Shown here: piece by piece, positions 15,953-24,353 of the stretch
Numbering within the stretch: position 1 is the stretch's first letter
Layout: each line of letters starts with the position of its first letter
DNA from: DAHUYF01 sp035509275
Lineage (GTDB): Bacteria; Pseudomonadota; Alphaproteobacteria; ATCC43930; CGMCC-115725
Direction: 5' to 3'
Assembly: GCA_035509275.1 (NCBI GenBank)
Contig: DATJLU010000020.1
Coordinates: 9,331 to 73,330 of the forward strand
DNA: 64,000 nucleotides
Program-made: the position numbers and the translations under genes
Notes under the pieces: generated by a model
What the model saw: only the letters and a program-made list of their open reading frames with translations
Told to the model about the DNA's origin: nothing
Databases searched by the model: none

Positions 15953-18900
15953 CCTTCTCCGAGATATTCATTCGCCGGCCGGTCGCCACGACCTTGCTGA
16001 CGATCGGGATCGCGCTCGGCGGCGCCATCGCCTTCTTCCTGCTGCCGGTCGCGCCGCTGCCGCAGGTCGACTTCCCGACCATCCAGGTCCAGGCAACGCT
16101 TCCCGGCGCCAGCCCCGAAACCGTCGCCACCAGCGTCGCAACGCCGCTCGAGCGCCATCTCGGAACCATCGCCGACGTCACCGAGATGACGTCGTCGAGC
16201 TCGGTCGGGCAGACCCAGATCACCTTGCAGTTCGGGCTCGACCGCGACATCAACGGCGCGGCACGCGACGTGCAGGCGGCGATCAATGCCGCACGCGTCG
16301 ATCTGCCGGCGGCGCTCAGGACCAACCCGACCTACAAGAAGGTGAACCCGGCCGACTCGCCGGTGATGATCCTGGCGCTGACCTCGAACACGTTGAACCC
16401 GGGACAGCTCTACGACAGCGCCGCCACTGTGCTGCAGCAGAAGCTGTCGCAGCTCGAGGGGATCGGCCAGGTCACGATCGGCGGCAGCTCGCTGCCGGCG
16501 GTGCGCGTCGAGCTCAATCCCCGCGCCCTCTTCCACTACGGCATCGGCCTCGAGGATGTGCGCGCCGCGCTCAACGCCGCCAACGCGCACAGCCCCAAAG
16601 GCATGATCGAGGACGGTCAGCGGCGCTGGCAGATCTACACCAACGACCAGGCGACCCAGGCGACCCAATATCGCTCGCTCATCGTTGCCTATCGCCACGG
16701 CAACCCGGTCAGGCTGTCGGATGTCGGCGACGTCACCGATTCCGTCGAGAACGTGCGCAACCAGGGAATTTCCGGCGGCCAGCCGGCGGTGCTGCTGATC
16801 CTCTATCGCCAGCCCGGCGCGAACATCATCGACACCGTGGATGGCGTTCGTGCGGTCCTGCCGCAGCTGAAGGCCTCCATTCCCGCCGATATCGACATCA
16901 CGCCGGTCCTCGACCGCACCACCACCATTCGCGGCTCGCTGCGCGACGTCGAGCGCACGCTGATGATCTCCATCCTGCTCGTGGTTGGCGTCGTCTTCGC
17001 CTTCCTGCGCAATGCGCGCTCGGCGCTGGTGCCCAGCGTCGCCGTGCCGGTCTCGCTGCTCGGCACCATGGGCGTCATGTACCTGCTCGGCTACAGCCTC
17101 GACAACCTCTCGCTGATGGCGCTCACCGTGGCGACCGGCTTCGTCGTCGACGACGCTATCGTCGTGCTCGAGAACATAACCCGGCATATCGAGGCCGGCA
17201 TGCCGCGCTTCCAAGCGGCGCTGCTCGGCGCCCGCGAGGTGGGATTCACCGTGCTGTCGATGAGCACCTCGCTGGTGGCGGTGTTCCTTCCGATCCTGCT
17301 CATGGGCGGCATCGTCGGACGGTATTTCCGCGAATTCGCCATGACGCTGTCGATCGCGATCGCGGTATCCATGGTCGTTTCGCTGACGACGACGCCGATG
17401 ATGTGCGCCTATCTCGTCCGGCATGGGGATGCGGAAGGGCATGGCCGGCTCTATCGCTGGAGCGAGCGGGCCTTCGATGAGACGCTGGCGCTCTATGACC
17501 GCTCGCTGCAGTGGGCGTTGCGGCATGCGCGGGTGACCATGCTGATCCTGATCGGCGTGCTGTTGCTGAACCTCTATCTCTTCGCGATCGTGCCCAAGGG
17601 CTTCTTCCCGCAGCAGGACACGGGACTGCTCATCGGCGGCATCCAGGCCGACCAGAGCATCTCGTTTCAGCTCATGCGCAAGAAGCTCATTCAGTTCATC
17701 TCGATCATCAAGAGCGATCCCGACGTCGCCACCGTCACCGGCTTTACCGGCGGACGGCAGACCAACGGGGGCTTCGTCTTCATCACGCTGAAGCCGCTCG
17801 CACAGCGCCAGCTCTCCGCCGACCAAGTGATCGGCAGGCTCAGACGCAAGCTCGCGCCGGTCGCGGGCGCGACGCTGTTCCTGCAGGCTGCACAGGACAT
17901 CCGCGCCGGCGGCCGCGCCGCCAATGCGGAATACCAGTACACGCTGCAGGGCGACAGCCTCGACGAGCTCTACCAGTGGGCGCCGAAGATCGCCGAAGCG
18001 CTGCAACACGAGCCCGCGCTCACCGACGTCAACTCCGATCAGCAGCAGAACGGGCTCGAGACCGATCTCGTCATCGATCGCGATACCGCGTCGCGCCTCG
18101 GCATCACCGCGAGCCAGATCGACAACACGCTCTATGACGCTTTCGGCCAGCGCCAGGTGTCGACGATCTACGCGCCGCTCAACCAGTACCACGTGATCAT
18201 GGAAGTCGCGCCGCAATACTGGCAGAGTCCGGAGACGCTGAAAGAGCTTTACGTCAGCACCGCCGCCGGCTCGGTCAGCGGCACGGCGTCCACCAACGCC
18301 GTCATCGGCACGGTCAGCTCGAAAACCGGCGGGAGCGCCAGCGCGGCCGAGATCACCACCAACGCGGCGCGCAACCTGCTCGCCAACCAGATCGGCTCGA
18401 CCGGCCACAGCAGCTCGAACGCCTCCACCGGTGCCGCCGTTTCCACCAACGGCGAGAACATGGTGCCGCTGGCGGCCTTCACCCACTATGGCCCCGGCAA
18501 GACACCGCTCGCCATCAACCATCAAGGGCCGTTCGTTGCGACGACGATTTCCTTCAACCTTGCCCCCGGCAAGTCGCTGAGCGACGCGACCCAGGCGGTC
18601 GACCGGGTGATGAACGAGCTCAACGTGCCGGTTTCGATCCATGGCAGCTTCGCCGGCACGGCCCAGGTGTTTCAGCAATCCCTCAACAGCGAGCCGATCC
18701 TGGTGACGGCGGCACTCGTCGCCGTCTATATCGTGCTCGGCGTCCTCTATGAAAGCTACATCCACCCCATCACGATCCTCTCGACCTTGCCTTCGGCGGG
18801 CCTCGGCGCCGTGCTGGCGCTGATGGCGCTCAATACCGAGTTCAGCATCATCGCGCTGATCGGTGTCATCCTGCTGATCGGCATCGTCAAGAAGAACGCC

Positions 18901-19248
18901 ATCATGATGATCGACTACGCGCTCGACGTGGAGCGCCGCCAGCACCTTTCGCCGCAAGACGCGATCTATCAGGCCTGCCTGCGCCGCTTCCGTCCGATCA
19001 TGATGACGACCTTGGCGGCGATGTTCGGGGCGATGCCGCTCGCCGTCGGCAGCGGCGATGGCGCCGAGCTGCGCCAGCCGCTTGGCATCTCCATCGTCGG
19101 CGGGCTCATCGTCAGCCAGCTGCTGACGCTCTACACGACGCCCGTGATCTATCTCTATCTCGACCGCTTCCGCCTGTGGACCGGCGGCTTGTGGCGGAAA
19201 AGCCATCCCGACCTCTCCGGCGGAGCCATAGCGGAGCCCGGCGAATGA
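15949..19248 (+). CDS. RND efflux permease, MdtC/MuxC type, with a serine-rich insertion
   Basis: The second permease of the pump has 1099 residues. The relay motifs GFVVDDAIVVLENI and LLIGIVKKNAIMMIDY are both intact, so it is expected to move protons. It is about 70 residues longer than its neighbour. The excess lies around residues 767-840 in the second periplasmic domain, as a low-complexity Ser/Thr/Ala/Gly run (GSVSGTASTNAVIG, GSASAAEITTNAA, STGHSSSNASTG). The start overlaps the preceding permease stop and the stop overlaps the channel gene start (both ATGA), so three genes are translationally coupled. MdtC-like assignment rests on gene order. Confidence 0.92.
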   Translation: MTFSEIFIRRPVATTLLTIGIALGGAIAFFLLPVAPLPQVDFPTIQVQATLPGASPETVATSVATPLERHLGTIADVTEMTSSSSVGQTQITLQFGLDRDINGAARDVQAAINAARVDLPAALRTNPTYKKVNPADSPVMILALTSNTLNPGQLYDSAATVLQQKLSQLEGIGQVTIGGSSLPAVRVELNPRALFHYGIGLEDVRAALNAANAHSPKGMIEDGQRRWQIYTNDQATQATQYRSLIVAYRHGNPVRLSDVGDVTDSVENVRNQGISGGQPAVLLILYRQPGANIIDTVDGVRAVLPQLKASIPADIDITPVLDRTTTIRGSLRDVERTLMISILLVVGVVFAFLRNARSALVPSVAVPVSLLGTMGVMYLLGYSLDNLSLMALTVATGFVVDDAIVVLENITRHIEAGMPRFQAALLGAREVGFTVLSMSTSLVAVFLPILLMGGIVGRYFREFAMTLSIAIAVSMVVSLTTTPMMCAYLVRHGDAEGHGRLYRWSERAFDETLALYDRSLQWALRHARVTMLILIGVLLLNLYLFAIVPKGFFPQQDTGLLIGGIQADQSISFQLMRKKLIQFISIIKSDPDVATVTGFTGGRQTNGGFVFITLKPLAQRQLSADQVIGRLRRKLAPVAGATLFLQAAQDIRAGGRAANAEYQYTLQGDSLDELYQWAPKIAEALQHEPALTDVNSDQQQNGLETDLVIDRDTASRLGITASQIDNTLYDAFGQRQVSTIYAPLNQYHVIMEVAPQYWQSPETLKELYVSTAAGSVSGTASTNAVIGTVSSKTGGSASAAEITTNAARNLLANQIGSTGHSSSNASTGAAVSTNGENMVPLAAFTHYGPGKTPLAINHQGPFVATTISFNLAPGKSLSDATQAVDRVMNELNVPVSIHGSFAGTAQVFQQSLNSEPILVTAALVAVYIVLGVLYESYIHPITILSTLPSAGLGAVLALMALNTEFSIIALIGVILLIGIVKKNAIMMIDYALDVERRQHLSPQDAIYQACLRRFRPIMMTTLAAMFGAMPLAVGSGDGAELRQPLGISIVGGLIVSQLLTLYTTPVIYLYLDRFRLWTGGLWRKSHPDLSGGAIAEPGE
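18250..18470 (+). other. Low-complexity insertion in the second RND permease
   Basis: These bases encode about 74 residues dominated by Ser, Thr, Ala and Gly, absent at the corresponding place in the paralogous permease just upstream. The reading frame is kept and base composition stays GC-rich. The segment falls between the strand DELYVST-like region and VPLAAF in the second periplasmic porter half, where a loop faces either the substrate path or the adaptor. A function is not evident. Confidence 0.6.
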
Positions 19249-20711
19249 AGCGAACCTTGGCGTTTTCGGCGCCGGCGCTGTCGGCGCTGGTGCTGCTGGC
19301 CGCCTGTACCGTCGGCCCCGACTACAAGCGTCCACCCGCGCCGGTTCCGGCTGCCTACAAGGAGGATGGCTGGAAGCCCGCCGAGCCGCAGGACACGGCG
19401 CGGCGCGGCGACTGGTGGTCGATCTACCAGGATCCCGTCCTCGACGGGCTGGAGAAGCAGGTCGACATCTCCAACCAGAACCTGAAAGCCGCCGCGGCCG
19501 CCTATGAACAGGCGCGCGCCGTGGTCGCCGAAGGCCAATCCGGCTTCTTCCCGACCTTCACCCTCACCGGCGCGGGCACGCGCTCCGGGCAGGGCAGCAA
19601 CTTGTCGTTCTCCTCGAGTCGCAGCAGCAGCAGCAACAGCACCGTCCAGCTCACCGGCGACGCCAGCTGGGATATCGACCTGTGGGGCCGCATCCGCCGC
19701 ACCGTCGAAAGCGACGTCGCCAACGCGCAGGCGAACGCCGCCGATCTCGCCAATGCGCGTCTCTCGGCGCAGGCTCAGCTCGCCACGCTCTATTTCGAGC
19801 TGCGCTCCGCCGACCAGCAGCGTCGGCTGCTCGACGAAGCCGTCGTCGCCTTCACGCGCTCGCTGGACATCACGCGCAACCAGTATGCGGCCGGCGTTGC
19901 GGCGCAAACCGACGTCGTTACCGCCCAAACCCAGGTCGAACAGACGCGCGCGCAGGCCATCGCCGTCGGCGTGCAGCGCGCCCAGGACGAGCATGCCATC
20001 GCGGCGCTGATCGGCAAACCGCCGGCGGAGCTTTCGATTGCGCCGGCAGCGATGCCCAGCGCGGTGCCCGTCCCGCCCGCCGAGCTGCCCTCGGCGTTGC
20101 TCGAGCGCCGCCCCGATATCGCCGCCGCCGAGCGGCTGATGGCGGCGGCCAACGCGCAGATCGGCATCGCCGTCGCCGGCTATTACCCCGACCTGACGCT
20201 GTCGGGCTCTTATGGCTTTGAAAGCACCGGCTTAGCCAATCTGCTGCGCGCCGCGAACAGTCTGTGGTCCGTCGGAGCGACAGCCACCGAGACGGTGTTC
20301 AACGGCGGGCTGACCGCGGCGCAGGTCGCAGCGGCGAAGGCGAGCTATGCCCAGAGCGTCGCCAATTACCGCGAGACCGTGCTCACCGGCTTCCAGCAGG
20401 TCGAGGACGAGCTTGCCGCGCTGCGCATTCTGGCGCAGCAGCAGGTGGTTCAGGACAACACGGTAAAGCTGGCGTTCCAGGCCGAGCAGCTCACCCTCAA
20501 CCAGTATCTGCAGGGCACGCAACCCTATACTGCCGTCGTCACCGCGCAGACCACGCGGCTCACCAACCAGGAGACTGCGCTCTCGGTCCTGCAGAGCCGG
20601 CTCACCGCCAGCGTGAGCTTGATCGAAGCGCTCGGCGGCGGCTGGCGCGCGAGCGACCTGCCGAGCGCCGAGCAGGTGAAGTCGGATCCGCCGGCGGAAG
20701 CGAGCCGGTAG
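19245..20711 (+). CDS. Outer-membrane efflux channel lipoprotein (NodT/OprM type)
   Basis: The 488-residue TolC-family channel closes the efflux operon. The start is the ATG overlapping the permease stop. A signal peptide ends in the lipobox LLAAC, with the lipidated cysteine at residue 21, followed by TVGPDYKRP, the classical NodT/OprM opening. Two repeats of long helices surround beta segments (for example QLTGDASWDIDLWGRIRRTVE and LSGSYGFESTG), and PAELPSALLERRPDIAAAERLMAAANAQIG is the family signature between the repeats. Trimers form a tunnel from the adaptor to the outside. The gene converges with rpmB, nine bases away, and no terminator hairpin is visible between them. Confidence 0.93.
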   Translation: MKRTLAFSAPALSALVLLAACTVGPDYKRPPAPVPAAYKEDGWKPAEPQDTARRGDWWSIYQDPVLDGLEKQVDISNQNLKAAAAAYEQARAVVAEGQSGFFPTFTLTGAGTRSGQGSNLSFSSSRSSSSNSTVQLTGDASWDIDLWGRIRRTVESDVANAQANAADLANARLSAQAQLATLYFELRSADQQRRLLDEAVVAFTRSLDITRNQYAAGVAAQTDVVTAQTQVEQTRAQAIAVGVQRAQDEHAIAALIGKPPAELSIAPAAMPSAVPVPPAELPSALLERRPDIAAAERLMAAANAQIGIAVAGYYPDLTLSGSYGFESTGLANLLRAANSLWSVGATATETVFNGGLTAAQVAAAKASYAQSVANYRETVLTGFQQVEDELAALRILAQQQVVQDNTVKLAFQAEQLTLNQYLQGTQPYTAVVTAQTTRLTNQETALSVLQSRLTASVSLIEALGGGWRASDLPSAEQVKSDPPAEASR

Positions 20712-20720
20712 ACGAGGCCC

Positions 20721-21026
20721 TCAGGCTGAGGCGGTTTCGGCCTTGCGCGCGGCCGCCGCGGCAATGCGACGCTTCAAGCGGCGCGCCTCGGCGGTGAGCT
20801 TGCTGTCGGACGTGCCGAGGAGATAGGCGTCGATGCCGCCATTATGCTCGACCGTGCGGATGCCGCGGGTCGAGAGGCGCACGCGCACCGGGCCGCCGAG
20901 CGCGTCGGACAGCAGCGAGGTGCGTTGCAGATTGGGCAGGAAGCGCCGCTTGGTCTTGTTGTTGGCGTGGCTCACATTGTGGCCGACCTGAACGCCTTTG
21001 CCGGTGATGATGCAACGTCTCGCCAT
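20721..21026 (-). CDS. rpmB: 50S ribosomal protein L28
   Basis: The 101-residue protein starts MARRCIITGKGVQVGHNVSHANNKTKRRFLPN, the unmistakable L28 N terminus that binds 23S rRNA. A start at 21065 would extend into the leader hairpin and is rejected. The C-terminal part carries GIRTVEHNGGIDAYL, followed by a basic Ala/Arg tail (EARRLKRRIAAAAARKAETASA), as in alphaproteobacterial L28. L33 is not adjacent, also usual in this class. A 10-base-pair hairpin lies 22 bases before the start codon in the mRNA leader and may matter for regulation. Confidence 0.96.
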   Translation of the reverse strand: MARRCIITGKGVQVGHNVSHANNKTKRRFLPNLQRTSLLSDALGGPVRVRLSTRGIRTVEHNGGIDAYLLGTSDSKLTAEARRLKRRIAAAAARKAETASA

Positions 21027-21048
21027 GACCGCCTCGAACAGCAATGAC

Positions 21049-21071
21049 GGCCCCTTGAGGGTCAAGGGGCC
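21049..21071 (-). promoter_or_regulatory. Leader hairpin upstream of rpmB
   Basis: GGCCCCTTGA and TCAAGGGGCC are perfectly complementary around a three-base centre, so the rpmB transcript should fold a 10-base-pair stem ending 22 bases before its ATG. No run of U follows, so it is not a standard terminator. It might be a protein-binding leader element or an mRNA stabiliser. The structure is read directly from sequence. The role is inference. Confidence 0.55.
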
Positions 21072-21238
21072 GCGCGAAAGGCCGAGTTTCTAGGCCAAAG
21101 CCCGCGGCGCGTCAAGCCGAGCGCCCCCTTTTGCCGCGCTCTTCCCGCCCGATCGGCACCACCAGGCAAGCCGCACTGCCGGCCGGAAGCGCTCCGGCAT
21201 CCTCATCCGTCGCTCCGCGTTGGCGGCGATCGTCGCCG

Positions 21239-21266
21239 TTAACCAATAGTATAGATTTTATATAAT
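21239..21266 (+). promoter_or_regulatory. Likely sigma-70-type promoter of the aryl-polyene cluster
   Basis: A strikingly AT-rich patch at 21241-21272 interrupts GC-rich DNA. It contains a perfect TATAAT at 21261-21266. TTAACC lies at 21239-21244, a four-of-six match to TTGACA with 16 bases between. The first cluster gene starts 54 bases downstream. The strand and position fit transcription of the whole 15-kb cluster. No operator dyad is obvious. Confidence 0.6.
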
Positions 21267-21319
21267 ATATGGTACGTTCACGTTCGTCCGCAGAATAGAC
21301 TAAACCAAAAGGCAGGACT

Positions 21320-21754
21320 GTGCTGGCTCGGACTTTTCGGGGGGTACCGCTCCTTTCGATTGTGCTTTGCTGTTGCTTGCTCTTGCTCGGCGCAAGTGCT
21401 TGCGCCTCGCGCGTCGAGCCGATCTACAACGTTGTCAATCATCCCGTGTCTTCGGCGGCGCAGAGGCTGCCGTTGCAAGAGATCGGCCATGTCATCGCCA
21501 CGGCTGCAGCGGATTATCACTGGAGCGTCGTGCGCTCCGGTCCCGGCCAGCTTCGGGCAACTTACGAGCGCGGGAGCCATGAAGCCGTCATCGCCATCAG
21601 CTACTCCAAGAGTGCTTACAGCATAAACCTCGTCAGCTCCGAGGATCTGAAGCAGCATGATGGCGAGATTCACCGCAAGTACAACGAGTGGATCCACAAT
21701 CTCGAGAGAGCCATCGAAGAGCGACTTGACGCCGCGGCGGTTGCGCTCAAATGA
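21320..21754 (+). CDS. Small lipoprotein opening the aryl-polyene cluster
   Basis: The 144-residue product starts at a GTG preceded by AGGCAGGA. A hydrophobic leader with three consecutive cysteines (LSIVLCCCLLLLGASAC) ends in a lipobox, so the mature protein is probably anchored by the cysteine at about residue 28. The globular part has an alternating strand pattern (WSVVRSGPGQLRATYERGSHEAVIAISYSKSAYSINLVSS), then QHDGEIHRKYNEWIHNLERAIEERL. It resembles small conserved proteobacterial lipoproteins of unknown function. Its place just after the promoter and three bases before the chain-length-factor gene suggests a part in export or envelope placement of the product. Confidence 0.75.
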   Translation: MLARTFRGVPLLSIVLCCCLLLLGASACASRVEPIYNVVNHPVSSAAQRLPLQEIGHVIATAAADYHWSVVRSGPGQLRATYERGSHEAVIAISYSKSAYSINLVSSEDLKQHDGEIHRKYNEWIHNLERAIEERLDAAAVALK

Positions 21755-22518
21755 GCGAAGGCGGCGCCGTACTGGCTTTGCCGCAACGGGAAGCGCCGCC
21801 GATAACCGCGGTGGCGTTTCGCGTGGCGGATTGGGCGGCATGCCATGTCGCCGGTCCGGACCAGATCGAGTGGTTCACCGCAGCGCCGGCAGCGGCCGGC
21901 GCCGCATCCGCACCGCCCGCAATGCTCCGCCGCCGCGTCAGCGGCATCGGCCAGAAGGCTTTCGCGGCCGCTTTGCGCCTGTCACCGGGTGCGGACGACC
22001 GGTTCATCGTCTGCTCCCGCCATGGCGAATACCGGCGCACGCTGAGCCTGCTGCAGGCATTGGCGGCGCGCGAGCCAGCCTCACCCGCGGATTTCAGCCT
22101 TTCCGTCCATCATGCCCTGGCCGGGCTGTTGTCGATCGTTCGGGCGAATAGCGCGGGCCACACCGCCGTCGCGGCCGGCAGCGACAGTCTCGCATTCGGT
22201 CTGATCGAAGCGGCCACGTGCCTGGCCGCCGGCAGCGACAAGCAGGTTCTGCTGGTCTATTTCGACGAGCCGCTGCCCGAGGACTACGCCAAGTTCTGCG
22301 AGGAAGAGGACGCGTTCGCCGCGGCCTTCCTGCTCACACCCGCCCGCGGGTCGACGGGAGACGTCCTGCTGTCGCTCGAGCCTGCCGATCGGAATCGGCC
22401 GCGACGCTCGGCGACCGGCCAGGCCGCCGATTTCGTGCGCTTCCTCGCCTCCGGCGAAATCGGCGCCGAGTCGCGCGGCAGCCGCGGACAATGGCGTTGG
22501 CGCCGTGCCGACGGTTAG
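21751..22518 (+). CDS. Ketosynthase-like chain-length factor (ApeC-like)
   Basis: The 255-residue protein has the N-terminal beta-ketoacyl-synthase fold only (Ketoacyl-synt_2 type), with VHHALAGLLSIVRANSAGHTAVAAGSDSLAFGLIEA marking the core. At the place where active ketosynthases carry the nucleophilic cysteine, this protein has GSD, and the C-terminal histidines are absent. It is therefore expected to act as a non-catalytic partner. In aryl-polyene systems such a protein pairs with a ketosynthase and influences chain length. It overlaps both the lipoprotein gene and the acyltransferase gene, indicating coupled translation. Confidence 0.82.
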   Translation: MSEGGAVLALPQREAPPITAVAFRVADWAACHVAGPDQIEWFTAAPAAAGAASAPPAMLRRRVSGIGQKAFAAALRLSPGADDRFIVCSRHGEYRRTLSLLQALAAREPASPADFSLSVHHALAGLLSIVRANSAGHTAVAAGSDSLAFGLIEAATCLAAGSDKQVLLVYFDEPLPEDYAKFCEEEDAFAAAFLLTPARGSTGDVLLSLEPADRNRPRRSATGQAADFVRFLASGEIGAESRGSRGQWRWRRADG

Positions 22519-23272
22519 CCGCATCGACCATCTCTGGCGCTTGGCGGCGACGGGATTCGCTTTTGCCACGCTGGGGCTCGGCGGCTTCGTGCTCGCGCTG
22601 ACCGTCATACCGCTCGCCACCACATTCACGAGCGACCGCCGCGCCCGCGAGCGGCGCGCCCAGGGCATCATTCGCGCCAGCTTCCGCTTCTATGTCGCCG
22701 TCCTGCAATGGCTTGGCGTGCTCAGGCTCGAGGTCAGGGGCGCGGAGCGGCTCGCCTCCTGCCGCGGCAATCTGGTGATCGCCAACCATCCCACCTTGCT
22801 CGATGTGGTGCTGATCGTCGCGCTGCTGCCGGATGCGCGCTGCGTCGTAAAGCACCAGCTCTGGCGCCATCCTTTCCTGGGCCCCTTGGTGCGGGTGGCG
22901 GGCTATCTGCGAAACGACCAGGAGCCGCAAGCCTTCATCGAGAATTGCCGCGCCGCGCTCGATGCGGGAAGCAATCTCGTCATCTTCCCGGAAGGAACCC
23001 GTTCCGTGCCGGGTTGCCGCCCGCGCTTTCACCGCGGCTTCGCGCACATCGCCACGCTGACCGGCGCCGATCTGCAACTGGTGACGATCACCTGCGATCC
23101 CATCACGCTGGTCAAGGGGCAGGCTTGGTACGCGATTCCCGCCAAGCCGCCGACGTTCCGCATCGAGATCGGCGAGCGGCTGCGGACGAAGACGTTCCTC
23201 GATATGCCGACGCGCGCCCGCGGCGCGCGCAAGCTGGTTTCCTATCTCGAGTCCTATTACGTCGGAAGCTGA
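22505..23272 (+). CDS. PlsC-like lysophospholipid acyltransferase (ApeD-like)
   Basis: The 255-residue membrane-associated acyltransferase has a hydrophobic N-terminal segment (residues about 15-40). Block I is NHPTLLD (HX4D catalytic pair, about residue 95), and block III is FPEGTRS (about residue 162). The family transfers acyl groups from ACP or CoA to glycerol-like acceptors. In aryl-polyene clusters this enzyme is thought to help attach the polyene to its lipid anchor. The start lies 14 bases inside the preceding gene, and the first ACP gene follows after four bases. Acceptor identity is inferred only from context. Confidence 0.88.
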   Translation: MPTVSRIDHLWRLAATGFAFATLGLGGFVLALTVIPLATTFTSDRRARERRAQGIIRASFRFYVAVLQWLGVLRLEVRGAERLASCRGNLVIANHPTLLDVVLIVALLPDARCVVKHQLWRHPFLGPLVRVAGYLRNDQEPQAFIENCRAALDAGSNLVIFPEGTRSVPGCRPRFHRGFAHIATLTGADLQLVTITCDPITLVKGQAWYAIPAKPPTFRIEIGERLRTKTFLDMPTRARGARKLVSYLESYYVGS

Positions 23273-23276
23273 AGCA

Positions 23277-23537
23277 ATGGGTAGCCTGGAACTGGAGTTG
23301 AAGCAGCTCATCGTCAGCGCCTTAAGCCTCGAGGAGATCAAGCCTGAGGAGATCAACAGCGACGAGCCGCTGTTCGGCGACGGTCTCGGTCTGGATTCCA
23401 TCGACGGTCTCGAGCTCGGCATGGCCATCAGAAAGGCCTATGGCATCAAGATCGAGGCGAAGAAGGAAGAGGTGCGCGAGATTTTCTTCAACGTGAAGAG
23501 CATTGCGGCATTTATCGCCAGTCAGAGGGGGGCGTAG
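23277..23537 (+). CDS. Acyl carrier protein 1 of the aryl-polyene cluster
   Basis: The 86-residue ACP has the phosphopantetheine serine at residue 41 within GLGLDSIDGLEL. The surrounding four-helix pattern is intact, with acidic helix 2. The C-terminal helix (FFNVKSIAAFIASQRG) completes the fold. It carries growing acyl chains as thioesters in the cytoplasm. The presence of two consecutive ACP genes is typical of aryl-polyene systems, where one may carry the starter and the other the extender. The stop overlaps the next start by one base. Which chain each ACP carries is unknown. Confidence 0.92.
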   Translation: MGSLELELKQLIVSALSLEEIKPEEINSDEPLFGDGLGLDSIDGLELGMAIRKAYGIKIEAKKEEVREIFFNVKSIAAFIASQRGA

Positions 23538-23791
23538 TGGTTTCGAAGAGCGAGATCCTGGCGACGCTCAGCGGCTATCTCCAGGATTTATTCGAGCTGC
23601 CGGCGGAGAAGATCACGCCCGCCGCGCATTTGCAGGAGGATCTCGATCTCGACAGCATCGATGCGGTCGAGCTTGTCGTGAAGCTGCAGGAATACACCGG
23701 CAGGAAGATCGCGCCTGCCGAGTTCAAATCGGTGCGTACGGTTGGCGATGTGGTCGAGAAGCTCTATGCACAGCTGGCGCAACGGACATAA
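23537..23791 (+). CDS. Acyl carrier protein 2 of the aryl-polyene cluster
   Basis: The 84-residue ACP starts at a GTG that shares its first base with the previous stop codon. The attachment serine is residue 40 in EDLDLDSIDAVEL. The sequence is not a close copy of ACP1, so the two are probably specialised rather than recently duplicated. Helix 3 and the ending (FKSVRTVGDVVEKLYAQLAQRT) are normal. The 3' end overlaps the start of the membrane-protein gene by 26 bases. Both ACPs would need the cell's phosphopantetheinyl transferase, since none is encoded here. Confidence 0.92.
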   Translation: MVSKSEILATLSGYLQDLFELPAEKITPAAHLQEDLDLDSIDAVELVVKLQEYTGRKIAPAEFKSVRTVGDVVEKLYAQLAQRT

Positions 23792-24353
23792 GTTTCGCTT
23801 GCCCGTGCTTGTGCTGGGCGTGGGCTATCCCTTCGTCGTCTATTTTGCGCTGGGCCACGTTCCGCCGGCGACGCTGGTCCTTGGATTGCTGGCCTTGCTG
23901 GCGCTGCGGCTCGTCTTCGCCCGCGCGGCCGATCGGCGCGGAGCGACGATGGCGCCGCTCCTCGGGCTGGCAAGTGGCGCGCTTCTGGTTCTGCTCGCGG
24001 TGGCGGCGTCGCCAGCGGCGGCGCTCAAATTCTACCCGGTCCTGGTCAGCCTCGGCTTCGCCGCGGTGTTCGGTTATTCGCTGCTGCGGCCGCCGACCAT
24101 CATTGAGCGCATCGCACGGCTGCGCGACCCGGCGCTGCCGGCTTCGGCCATTGCCTACCTGCGCAACGTGACCGTGGCCTGGCTGATCTTCTTCGTCGCG
24201 AATGCCGCGATCTCCATCGCGACTGCGGTCGACGGCGACCTGGCGCTGTGGACCCTCTACAACGGCTTCATTTCCTACGTGATCATGGGCGCGCTGTTCG
24301 CCGGCGAGCTGGTCATCCGGTATTACCGGCGCCACGGCCGGACCGAAGCATGA
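23766..24353 (+). CDS. Polytopic membrane protein (COG4648/ApeG-like)
   Basis: The protein has 195 residues from the ATG at 23766, giving MHSWRNGHKFRLPVLVLG. About six hydrophobic segments are visible, beginning at residues 11-28 and ending near 175-190. The last stretch reads NGFISYVIMGALFAGELVIRYYRRHG, which is characteristic of the DNA gyrase-inhibitor-misannotated COG4648 family found in aryl-polyene clusters. A conserved region RPPTIIERIARLRDP sits in a cytoplasmic loop. No catalytic motif is seen. The role, perhaps anchoring the biosynthetic enzymes at the inner membrane, is unproven. The stop overlaps the acyl-activating enzyme start (ATGA). Confidence 0.78.
   Translation: MHSWRNGHKFRLPVLVLGVGYPFVVYFALGHVPPATLVLGLLALLALRLVFARAADRRGATMAPLLGLASGALLVLLAVAASPAAALKFYPVLVSLGFAAVFGYSLLRPPTIIERIARLRDPALPASAIAYLRNVTVAWLIFFVANAAISIATAVDGDLALWTLYNGFISYVIMGALFAGELVIRYYRRHGRTEA

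Noticed and set aside
15883..19335. Open frame of 1150 codons on the minus strand
   Set aside because: It lies antisense to the RND permease. Its translation is Arg/Asp/His-rich with no domain, and codon bias in GC-rich DNA explains the lack of stops.
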